From Actinomycetota bacterium (GTDB taxonomy: Bacteria; Actinomycetota; Acidimicrobiia; Acidimicrobiales; Ilumatobacteraceae): a stretch of 32,509 nt of DNA. The position numbers and the translations under genes are program-made. Numbering within the stretch: the first letter of the stretch is position 1; every line of letters begins with the position of its first letter. The DNA is taken from the NCBI GenBank assembly GCA_009923855.1, contig RFST01000005.1, positions 1-32,509 of the forward strand, in the 5' to 3' direction. Positions 1-6,187 of the stretch are shown in pieces. Under the pieces are notes generated by a model, which made no database searches, had not been told where the DNA came from, and saw only the letters and a list, made by a program, of their open reading frames with translations.

Positions 1-181
1 CTGGGGTTGATGGTGCCTGCTCTCGCCGCACGATGCCCGTGCCCAGACCACGACCAAAACTCAACGTGGATCGCAGCACGGTGCCGACTCGACGCAATGG
101 TCGGCGGCCGGTAGCGGTGAGGGGTCGGAGGGCGCGCCGAATCTGCGGGGTCTCGTCAGGGCTTGGTGACTGTGAACCCAT
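1..181 (-). CDS. Basic protein of the eCIS cluster, N-terminus only (runs off the window)
   Basis: Sixty codons are open from an ATG at 181-179 to the window edge, in a frame different from tube protein 2, whose last codons it overlaps. A strong Shine-Dalgarno, GGAGGTGG, lies 6-7 bases before the ATG and decides the start. The peptide begins MGSQSPSPDETPQIRRALRP and is rich in Arg, Ser and Gly, with no membrane helix in the visible part. It is the next gene after tube 2 in the operon. In Afp/PVC-type clusters a LysM-type protein often sits in this region, but nothing visible here proves that. I do not recognise the family from this fragment. Confidence 0.6.
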   Translation of the reverse strand, partial: MGSQSPSPDETPQIRRALRPLTATGRRPLRRVGTVLRSTLSFGRGLGTGIVRREQAPSTP

Positions 182-647
182 GGTGGGCCACCTCCAGCTC
201 CTCGACGGGGACCTCCTCGGCATCAGCGGAGAAGTCCGGCCCGGTCCAGCGAACCGGGAACGCGTCGATGATGTTCCACGACCGCAGACGCTTGCCGGTG
301 GCGGACAGCATGGTGACCGCACACGTGGATCGATCGAGCACGTTCTTGTTCTTGTCGAACCCGGATCCGACCGTGATGTCAAACCAGTTGAACAGGTTGT
401 TGTCTTCGGTGACACCCCGCTTGAACACCAGGTTCTCCCAGGTGACGCGTCCGGGGAATTTGTGCTCGAAGCCGTTGTTGCCACCTTCGGCATACGACTC
501 GACTTCGACCTGCATCTTCAGGCCGGACACCGCCGTGAATCGGCCGATGCGATGGCCGTCGACCTCCAACAGGAATGAATGCGTGTTGGAGGTGGCCTTC
601 GTGAACAGATGGTCACGGCCTTTGGGTGCAGGTTTGTAGGTCGGCAT
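156..647 (-). CDS. eCIS/phage-tail tube protein 2 (T4 gp19-like)
   Basis: A 163-residue protein of the gp19-like tail-tube family, the inner tube of contractile injection machines. Family hallmarks are visible: the N-terminal FLLEVDGHRIGRFTAVSGL segment, the central FPGRVTWENLVFKRGVTEDN block (the family consensus is a 'P G ... l.LkRG.t.d..l..W' strand), and the closing EELEVAHHGF strand. It is a paralog of the 144-residue tube protein at 1399-1833. In Afp/PVC-type particles one tube paralog builds the shaft and others form the first rings at the baseplate. As the copy nearer the missing baseplate genes, this one is the better candidate for the adaptor ring (inference). It starts 5 bases after the stop of the DUF6760-type gene with no clear ribosome site of its own, so it is probably translated by coupling. 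Confidence 0.93.
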   Translation of the reverse strand: MPTYKPAPKGRDHLFTKATSNTHSFLLEVDGHRIGRFTAVSGLKMQVEVESYAEGGNNGFEHKFPGRVTWENLVFKRGVTEDNNLFNWFDITVGSGFDKNKNVLDRSTCAVTMLSATGKRLRSWNIIDAFPVRWTGPDFSADAEEVPVEELEVAHHGFTVTKP

Positions 648-652
648 GGTCG

Positions 653-823
653 CTATGCGTCACGCAGGTTCTCGATGGATCGCCGATTGAGTTCGGCGAC
701 GATGTTGATCATCCTGACCCGGTCGCGATGCGCCAGGTCGAGAAGTTCGGAGAGAGGCCAGTGCAGGTGGTACGCGAGAAACGCCACCTCGTCCCAGAGC
801 GCGGACTCCGGGTAGCGCTTCAC
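653..823 (-). CDS. Small eCIS protein, DUF6760-type (56 aa)
   Basis: A 56-residue protein read from a GTG at 823-821 to TAG at 655-653. The GTG overlaps the stop of the preceding gene as GTGA, so the two are translationally coupled. The sequence contains ESALWDEVAFLAYHLHWPLS, then ELLDLAHRDRVRMINIVAEL and a short basic tail. The pattern 'aLw.evA.lAyhlhW....ll.L.h.eR..wi.ev..iN' is what I recall of the small DUF6760 proteins found between tube genes in eCIS clusters, occupying the place of Afp6/Pvc6. It is probably a small helical assembly or baseplate-proximal factor; the exact role is unknown. Such a short GTG-started gene is easily missed by automatic callers. Confidence 0.82.
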   Translation of the reverse strand: MKRYPESALWDEVAFLAYHLHWPLSELLDLAHRDRVRMINIVAELNRRSIENLRDA

Positions 824-1359
824 GCCTCGTGTGCCGGCTCGCGCTTGACCTCTTCAATGCGCGCTCGGCGCGGGGCGGTGGCCATCGGGACCTCATCGTC
901 GTCGGCATCATCAACGTTCTCATCGTCGTCAATGTCGTCATCGAAGCGGTCGCCGCCGTCGAAAGCGGCTGCGGTGTCGGACTCGCCACTGTCACCCCGG
1001 CTGGCCGGGGTGACAGTGCGAGCGTCCTCGACGGATCGGACCAAGGCCTCGATCTCGTCGTCCGTACCGAAGTTCACCACGCTGTAGAAGTCCTGGAGAT
1101 ACGCCAGGTCGGCGGCAAAAAGCGCCTCGATATCGCGAGGGGTCACCCGGGACTTGGTGCCCAGGTTGACCACGACTCGCGACAGCACGACGATCGTGAG
1201 ATAGGGGTCGTCAGCATCTCGGACCTTCGGGTCGCGCAACGGCTCGAGTTCATCACGAGCTGTTGCGAGACGCATCGTCCCCTCTCGGTGAAGGGACCCG
1301 TCGTCATCGACGAGGCCCTTCGGAAGAAGGAACTCAAACTCGGTTCGCAATCCTGACAT
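820..1359 (-). CDS. eCIS-associated protein, tail-assembly-chaperone-like with acidic tail
   Basis: A 179-residue protein whose ATG at 1359-1357 follows a strong GGAGGTGGGG ribosome site. The N-terminus, with FEFLLPKGLVDDDGSLHREG followed by TMRLATARDEL, resembles the beta-strand start of phage tail assembly chaperones (Mu gp41 / phage E type: 'LP.G..d.dG..hr...mr..t..DE'). A helical middle contains VTPRDIEALFAADLAYLQDF. The last ~60 residues form a strongly acidic, disordered stretch (DDDIDDDENVDDADDDE) ending in a short basic-mixed tail. It lies between the two tube genes, 39 bases after tube 1, and its stop overlaps the next GTG. A chaperone role fits the position, but the homology is a judgement by eye; an eCIS-specific hypothetical protein is the alternative. 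Confidence 0.6.
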   Translation of the reverse strand: MSGLRTEFEFLLPKGLVDDDGSLHREGTMRLATARDELEPLRDPKVRDADDPYLTIVVLSRVVVNLGTKSRVTPRDIEALFAADLAYLQDFYSVVNFGTDDEIEALVRSVEDARTVTPASRGDSGESDTAAAFDGGDRFDDDIDDDENVDDADDDEVPMATAPRRARIEEVKREPAHEA

Positions 1360-1398
1360 TTACCCCACCTCCGTGGTGCCGCCAATCACCCGTTTGGG

Positions 1399-1833
1399 TC
1401 AGGCGCGTTCCATGTACTCGTGAGCGATCGTGACCTCTTCAATCATGATGTCGTCTGAGCCGGCATCGAGGTCGCTGGCGCTCCACTTGGCAATCCAGCC
1501 GTTCTCGAAGTTCCAACGGCCGATCTCAGTCGACGTCTGGTCGTAGATCACGACGGAGCCACTCTTACGCTCAACCTGCCCGTCGACAACGGTCTGGTAC
1601 CACTCGACCAGAGAGTTGTCAGACGACAGACCGCGCTTGAGCACGATGTCGGGGAAGCTGATCCGGCCCGGACGCTTCCGGGTAATCACCTTTCCATCAG
1701 CGAGGGTGTCCTGGAAGGTCACCACTTCACTCTCGTAGCCCAGCCCGGAGACGGCGGTGAATCGAGCAAGCTCGACCCCATCGATCTCCAGACCGAACTG
1801 GGAACCCAGATATTCGGCATCATGTTCGCTCAC
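1399..1833 (-). CDS. eCIS/phage-tail tube protein 1 (T4 gp19-like)
   Basis: A 144-residue tail-tube protein. It carries the family's FGLEIDGVELARFTAVSGLG start, the GRISFPDIVLKRGLSSDNSL strand-loop-strand with W at the WYQTVVDG segment, and the closing EEVTIAHEYMERA. A GTG start is used, with GAAGGAG about 9 bases upstream. It lies immediately downstream of the sheath gene (59-base gap), the usual sheath-then-tube order of contractile tails, so it is most likely the main shaft subunit that the sheath surrounds. It is shorter than the second tube copy at 156-647, which fits the usual split between major and baseplate-proximal tube subunits. Confidence 0.94.
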   Translation of the reverse strand: MSEHDAEYLGSQFGLEIDGVELARFTAVSGLGYESEVVTFQDTLADGKVITRKRPGRISFPDIVLKRGLSSDNSLVEWYQTVVDGQVERKSGSVVIYDQTSTEIGRWNFENGWIAKWSASDLDAGSDDIMIEEVTIAHEYMERA

Positions 1834-1892
1834 GGCGTGTCACTCCTTCGGTGTGATGTTGTTGTTTGGGACGTATGAAGGTCCCCGGCCGA

Positions 1893-3467
1893 TCAGGCCG
1901 AGGAGTCCTTCAGCTGGCTGATACGGAAGATCACGAACTCCGCGGGCTTCACCGGAGCGATACCCACCTCCACGATCAACTTGCCCTCGTCGATGGACTC
2001 GGGCGGGTTGTTCTCGGCGTCGCACTTCACGAAGAAAGCCTGATCGGGGGTGGCACCGAAAAGCGCACCATCGCGCCACAGGCCACGGAGGAACGCACCC
2101 ACGGTGCGCTTCACGCCCTCCCAGAGCTTCTGATCGTTAGGCTCGAACACCGCGAACTGCGTGCCCTCCATGATCGCGGTTTCGATCATGTTGAACAGGC
2201 GTCGCACGTTGATGTAGCGCCAGTCGGAATCCGACGACAGGGTGCGCGCGCCCCACACGCGGATACCGCGGGTGCCGAACGGGCGAATGCAGTTGATGCC
2301 AATCGGGTTCAACAGACCCTGCTCGGCCTTGGTGATCGGCAATTCAACATCGAGGGCGCCACGAACGATTTCGTTTGCGGGCGCCTTCCAGACACCGCGC
2401 GTCTCGTCGACGCGGGCCCACAGGCCGGCCATGTGGCCACACGGCGGCACGAGGATCTCGTCGTCGCCGTTGGTCGGGACCGGATTCGACACCTTGATCC
2501 ACGGGTAGTAGAAGGCGGCGAAGGCCGAGTCGTACATGGCGACATCGCTGCGCCATTCCTTGATCTGCTGCACCGACATGCCCGGGGGCGAGTCGAGCAC
2601 GGCCATGCGGTTGGCCTGGCCCTCGCAGTGGTTCATCACCGCGGTCTGCACGGCCTTCCACATTCCGAGATCGACCGAACCGTCTTCCTTGGTGGCGGCG
2701 GTGATCAGGTCCGGCACCATCACCATGGTGACGTCGTCGGCGATCACGAGGCCGTTGATGCCGTTGCGAGCAGTCTCGGAGCCGGCGAAGCTGGCGGCTT
2801 TAACCTCAACCGGCTCACGCGGTGCGGGAGCGATCGGGTACAGACCGGGCTTGGGCTGAGCGAGGTTCAAGTCAAGTTCTGGTGTGACGTCGACCTTGGT
2901 GGCGACCTTCACGAACTGCGACTCGGCAAGTGCCGTCTCGATGTTGGTGTCACCTGAGGACAGGGTGAGGCCTTCGTAGGTCTCGACCACAGCGCCGTCC
3001 TTGATGACCTCAAGGTCGATAGTCGGGATCGGATCGCCACCCTCAACCTCGATCGGCGCACCGTTCGACACTCCGACGGTGATGCCATCGGCAGGCCCGA
3101 TGGATTCGAACTCGAGCACCGAACCCAGAGCGCGGTCGGCGGCGGGCAGCGCCATCTGACCGGACTCTTCTGACGGGCGGTTGTGCGGGATGCGCACGAT
3201 GTAGCAGACCGATCCTCCATTGAGGAACCAGCCGTACACCGCGTGCGGCAGCATGGCACCGGGGACAAACCCACCGTAGAGCGATTCGAACTGCGCCCAG
3301 TTCGTAACGAGGCGCGGCTTGAGACCGTCGGGATCGCTGGGATCGTCTTTCGGGGCCTTCTCGGTGAAACCGACAAAGGCGGCGATGGCGGTAGCGCCGG
3401 CGGAGAGGCTGCCCGATCCGGACGGCACCTCCTCGACGTACACACCTGGGGTCAAATAACTGGGCAT
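1893..3467 (-). CDS. Contractile sheath protein (phage tail sheath family)
   Basis: A 524-residue sheath subunit. The true start is the ATG at 3467-3465, because GGAGG sits about 7 bases upstream and the protein then begins MPSYLTPGVYVEEV, the classic sheath N-terminus whose strand takes part in the inter-subunit handshake. A longer in-frame extension to about 3515 has no such signal. The C-terminal domain is the conserved core, with SDSDWRYINVRRLFNMIETA, FEPNDQKLWEGVKRTVGAFL, the GALFGATPDQAFFVKCD segment, and a final GIAPVKPAEFVIFRISQ strand. Contraction of the sheath drives the tube. A single sheath gene, rather than the several of Afp, is a simple actinobacterial or phage-like arrangement. 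It opens the structural operon after a 145-base leader. Confidence 0.96.
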   Translation of the reverse strand: MPSYLTPGVYVEEVPSGSGSLSAGATAIAAFVGFTEKAPKDDPSDPDGLKPRLVTNWAQFESLYGGFVPGAMLPHAVYGWFLNGGSVCYIVRIPHNRPSEESGQMALPAADRALGSVLEFESIGPADGITVGVSNGAPIEVEGGDPIPTIDLEVIKDGAVVETYEGLTLSSGDTNIETALAESQFVKVATKVDVTPELDLNLAQPKPGLYPIAPAPREPVEVKAASFAGSETARNGINGLVIADDVTMVMVPDLITAATKEDGSVDLGMWKAVQTAVMNHCEGQANRMAVLDSPPGMSVQQIKEWRSDVAMYDSAFAAFYYPWIKVSNPVPTNGDDEILVPPCGHMAGLWARVDETRGVWKAPANEIVRGALDVELPITKAEQGLLNPIGINCIRPFGTRGIRVWGARTLSSDSDWRYINVRRLFNMIETAIMEGTQFAVFEPNDQKLWEGVKRTVGAFLRGLWRDGALFGATPDQAFFVKCDAENNPPESIDEGKLIVEVGIAPVKPAEFVIFRISQLKDSSA

Positions 3468-3482
3468 GGATACCTCCAACTC

Positions 3483-3498
3483 GTGTGGGAACCCACAC
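3483..3498 (-). promoter_or_regulatory. Perfect inverted repeat in the sheath leader
   Basis: GTGTGGG-AA-CCCACAC is a perfect 16-base palindrome ending about 15 bases before the sheath ATG, just upstream of the Shine-Dalgarno. The two-base centre makes an RNA hairpin awkward, so a dimeric repressor or activator site is the likelier reading. It sits between the PAAR-like gene and the sheath, where the structural operon would be controlled. Function is inferred. Confidence 0.5.
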
Positions 3499-3499
3499 C

Positions 3500-3575
3500 G
3501 TAGCCCATCTGACACCCCTTGGAGAAAGGTCTATTCCATAAGACAAAAAGTTCAGTCCCACGGCTCACACGCCTT
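3500..3575 (-). promoter_or_regulatory. AT-rich leader, probable promoter of the sheath operon
   Basis: The 145 bases between the PAAR-like stop (3613) and the sheath start (3467) are the largest gap in the injection-system cluster. Inside it, the minus strand has an unusually AT-rich patch around 3520-3555 (aactttttgtcttatggaat followed by agacct) in an otherwise very GC-rich region. This is a reasonable place for a promoter, but no convincing -35/-10 pair with good spacing can be named. Confidence 0.35.
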
Positions 3576-3612
3576 CGACAGCGGGGATTGCCAACCACGA
3601 GCGTCCAGCCGT

Positions 3613-4002
3613 TCATGGCACCATCACCGTGAATTGACCCGGCACCATGATCGAGATCGCACCACCGAATGCGCACATCGCTTTCGATGAGTTGTTCAGT
3701 GCCGGCTTGTTGCCGATCATCACCGTCGGAGAACCAGGTGCCCACGGCCCCGGGACATTTGGGATACAGGGCATAGGCGTCAACACCCCCATCGCTGCGG
3801 CTGTGGCCGACGCAACCTGCGGATTCGCCATCGACATGCACATGCCGAACGGCGCGATGTTGACCATCGGCTTGTTGTCCATGATCGTGGCTGCCGCCGG
3901 ACCACCCGCGTTCACCATGCCCACTGGCAACACGTTCAACGCCGACGGTGCCGCGCCAAACGTGCACATCATCTGTGCGCCCGATGACACCAAAATGCCC
4001 AT
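3613..4002 (-). CDS. PAAR-like spike-tip protein (DUF4280 family)
   Basis: A 129-residue protein of the DUF4280 PAAR-like family. Conserved features are the repeated Cys/Gly/Pro pattern: MMCTFGAAPSALNVLP near the start, then MDNKPMVNIAPFGMCMSMAN at about 41-60 (the family's 'd..p..NI..FG.C.s..NP'), PMPCIPNVPGPWAPGSPTVM, and MCAFGGAISIMVPGQ at the end. PAAR-type proteins cap the central spike of contractile injection systems and can carry cargo. Here the protein consists only of the tip domain. Its ATG overlaps the stop of the upstream lipoprotein gene as TGATG, indicating translational coupling. It lies at the sheath end of the cluster, away from where spike genes usually are. Confidence 0.88.
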   Translation of the reverse strand: MGILVSSGAQMMCTFGAAPSALNVLPVGMVNAGGPAAATIMDNKPMVNIAPFGMCMSMANPQVASATAAAMGVLTPMPCIPNVPGPWAPGSPTVMIGNKPALNNSSKAMCAFGGAISIMVPGQFTVMVP

Positions 4003-4550
4003 CAGGCTGCGGCCTCCGTGGTTGTGGTGGCCGACACGACCCGCGCGTCACCCGCAACATAGGAACCCACCACTGCACCGCGATCGGGGAAGACCAGCAC
4101 GCAGACCACGGTGCGGTCTTCATCTTTGTTCCAGCCATCGAAACTGGGCAGCAGATACGACACGAACAGCCCGTCGGCCAGTGTCAGGCCGAACTCCGAC
4201 TGCAGTTGAGCAAGGCAGGCAGCATCGGCCCAGAGCGCCAGCTCGGCCGCACCGGGATATGCCGACTCCGTGCTATCGACGAGCGCGAATACCTCTTGGG
4301 TGTGCGGCTCTGCGCACGGCACCAGGGCAACGGAATCGATGTCACCCTCGGCATCGGCCGCATCGATGCAATCGCCCGCGCGGAGATCGAATACCGACCA
4401 TGACCCGGCGGCGATCACCTCGCCGGACTCGGCGCGGATTTCCGCTGTTCCGCCACATCCGACCAGCAGCCCGACCCCGAGAAGTACATACGACAACGCT
4501 CCCACACGAGTCGATCTCGGGGTACCCGGGCGTAACCGGGTGAAGGGCAT
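4002..4550 (-). CDS. Septum-formation-type lipoprotein
   Basis: A probable 182-residue lipoprotein starting at the ATG at 4550-4548. It has a basic N-terminus, a hydrophobic stretch and the lipobox LLVGC with lipidated Cys at residue 32. A GTG at 4607 would add 19 residues and spoil the signal peptide. The mature part contains FDLRAGDCIDAADAEGDIDS and VALVPCAEPHTQEVFALVD, the pattern of the actinobacterial 'septum formation' family (Cys pair, 'C..pH..EV'), followed by ACLAQLQ...LFVSYLLPSFDGWNKDED and VVCVLVF. It ends in a Thr/Ala tail. The protein should sit on the outer face of the membrane. Its stop is fused to the PAAR-like gene's start, an unusual pairing of an envelope protein with an injection-system part. 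Confidence 0.78.
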   Translation of the reverse strand: MPFTRLRPGTPRSTRVGALSYVLLGVGLLVGCGGTAEIRAESGEVIAAGSWSVFDLRAGDCIDAADAEGDIDSVALVPCAEPHTQEVFALVDSTESAYPGAAELALWADAACLAQLQSEFGLTLADGLFVSYLLPSFDGWNKDEDRTVVCVLVFPDRGAVVGSYVAGDARVVSATTTTEAAA

Positions 4551-4653
4551 GCTGGCCACAGCGGTCAGGCTCCTTCGCTGGGGAAACGCTCCGCGCACAC
4601 CTTTCACAACGTTTCCACAACAGATGTCACATGCCAGATGGCAGACTCGCTAC

Positions 4654-5229
4654 ATGCCGGCCGCGGATCCGTCACCACAGCACCCGACATCGGCGGGCAC
4701 AACAACGTCGGCGCTGCTTCATGATTTGCGTGGCCCGCTCCATGCCGTGATCGGGAGATTGGACCTCGCCGCGCAAGGTCTCGATTCCACCGATGTCGAC
4801 ACCGCCCGCCACCTCACCGCCGCACGCACGGCCGCCACCCACATGGCGGAACTGATCTCCGACCACGACAGCGCGGAGCCGGCGCGCCTGGCTGCGATCA
4901 TCGCCGACGCCGTCAACATCGTCGAGGCGCTGCACCCCGATGTCGTGATCACCGAAGTCGGCGAACCATCCGACATCATCCTCAGCGACCACCTCGCCGC
5001 TGTCCGGATCCTCGTGAACCTGATGACGAACAGCGCGCGACACGGATCGCGCACCCTCACCATCACGCACGTGATCGACCCACCAGCGATCGATATCGAC
5101 GACACCGGACCCGGAGCGCACACGGCCGACATCGGTGACGGGCTGACCCTTACGTTGTCCATCGCCGCCGATCTCGGCCTCACCGCGTGTCCCTCACCAG
5201 CCCGGGGCTGGCGGCTGATGCTGCCCTGA
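4654..5229 (+). CDS. Minimal histidine-kinase-like protein without sensor domain
   Basis: About 191 residues from the ATG at 4654 (an ATG at 4624 adds ten; neither has a clear ribosome site). LLHDLRGPLHAVIGRLDLA carries an H-box with His at about residue 23. RILVNLMTNSARHG is an N-box and DIDDTGPG a G1-type box, so a dimerisation helix pair plus a shortened ATPase domain are present. There are no membrane helices, PAS, GAF or HAMP domains, and no response regulator alongside. The end, GWRLMLP, resembles the last strand of HATPase domains. It could be a cytoplasmic kinase, a phosphotransfer partner or a degenerate family member. It is divergent from the septum-type lipoprotein gene and followed by a 61-base gap. 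Confidence 0.7.
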   Translation: MPAADPSPQHPTSAGTTTSALLHDLRGPLHAVIGRLDLAAQGLDSTDVDTARHLTAARTAATHMAELISDHDSAEPARLAAIIADAVNIVEALHPDVVITEVGEPSDIILSDHLAAVRILVNLMTNSARHGSRTLTITHVIDPPAIDIDDTGPGAHTADIGDGLTLTLSIAADLGLTACPSPARGWRLMLP

Positions 5230-5290
5230 CCGGTCCATCCCCACGCACCGTCACAACCACCTCCGGTCGGCGATGTGCGACACTTGACGT

Positions 5291-6187
5291 GTGGCCGACA
5301 TGAAATCTCTCATCCGCCGGCAGGTGCGAAAGCACTCACCCGAGTTGGCCAACCTCGACAACAAGCGACGCCGACTCAGCGGACAGGCTCGCCGCTACAA
5401 GGGCAAAGTCAACCGCTACGGACGTGACATCAAGATGCCGAAGGGGTTCAAGCCGCCCCGCGGAATGAAATTGGTGAACCCCGCCACCGCTGGATCAGCC
5501 ACCACCGATGCCGACACCGAGTCCGATGCTCACACCGCCGCCGACACGCCCCCCGCCGTTAACGGCAACCGGCGACTGATCATCATCGCTATCGCCGTCG
5601 TCGCCATCTTGGCCGTGCTCACGGTGATCGGCCTGGTCGTCATCCCACGAGCCGTGGACTGGTGGCAGGATCGCGGCACCGACGAGAGCGCAGCGACGAC
5701 AACGGTTGCCACCACCGTCGCTCCAACAACCACTGTTGCCACGCCGACCACCACCGTGCCCGTCGTGACGATCACCACATGGGGTCCCGGCAGTTGTGTG
5801 ACCGTCACCGATGACCTGGCTCGTCCATCCACCTGCGATGACGCCACCCTCGTGGTCACTGCCGTCACTGATCATCCGGACACACCGTTGACATCGGACG
5901 AGATCACCGAGGCGCAGACCATCCTCGCCAACCTCGGCGTGGACATCACCATCGACGGCATCCTCGGTCGCCAAACACTCACCGCACTCGATGCCGCCAC
6001 CCTCACTGCGGGGCTTGGCACCGACGTCGACGATCACGCCAAACTCGCCGTGATCAGGTCCATCGGCATTCCCGGCAGCCTGGATCCCGACGGTCCGCGA
6101 CCGTTGCAGACCACGCCAGATGTCTGTGGAGACGGGTCGAGCTGGGTGGCGACCCCAGACGATGTGCTCTGCCTTGGCAGTCGCTGA
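5291..6187 (+). CDS. Single-pass membrane protein with exported peptidoglycan-binding-like domain
   Basis: A 298-residue protein (GTG start; an ATG three codons on is possible). Residues 1-60 are very basic (KRRRLSGQARRYKGKV) and predicted cytoplasmic. A membrane helix spans about 95-118 (LIIIAIAVVAILAVLTVIGL). An exported Thr/Val/Pro linker is followed by a C-terminal region with DEITEAQTILANLGVDITID then GILGRQTLTALDAATL. That matches the helix pattern of PG_binding_1 domains ('i..lQ..L..lG...DG..G..T..al'). The last ~50 residues contain a Cys pair. It lies between the injection-system operon and the envelope operon, on the opposite strand, and ends directly against the latter's last stop. 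A role in linking the membrane to the wall is the plain reading. Confidence 0.7.
   Translation: MADMKSLIRRQVRKHSPELANLDNKRRRLSGQARRYKGKVNRYGRDIKMPKGFKPPRGMKLVNPATAGSATTDADTESDAHTAADTPPAVNGNRRLIIIAIAVVAILAVLTVIGLVVIPRAVDWWQDRGTDESAATTTVATTVAPTTTVATPTTTVPVVTITTWGPGSCVTVTDDLARPSTCDDATLVVTAVTDHPDTPLTSDEITEAQTILANLGVDITIDGILGRQTLTALDAATLTAGLGTDVDDHAKLAVIRSIGIPGSLDPDGPRPLQTTPDVCGDGSSWVATPDDVLCLGSR

Noticed and set aside
1866-2957. 363-codon plus-strand frame opposite the sheath gene
   Set aside because: His/Asp/Val-rich composition typical of an antisense reading of GC-rich coding DNA, with no family pattern; the sheath gene explains the region.
1-4550. Type VI secretion system
   Set aside because: TssB/TssC-type split sheath, Hcp and TssJLM are absent; a single sheath with gp19 tubes and DUF4280 fits eCIS.
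5698-5765. Thr/Val-rich codon repeats as a possible tandem DNA repeat
   Set aside because: The repetition is of ACC/ACG/GTC codons encoding an exported linker, without a regular DNA period.
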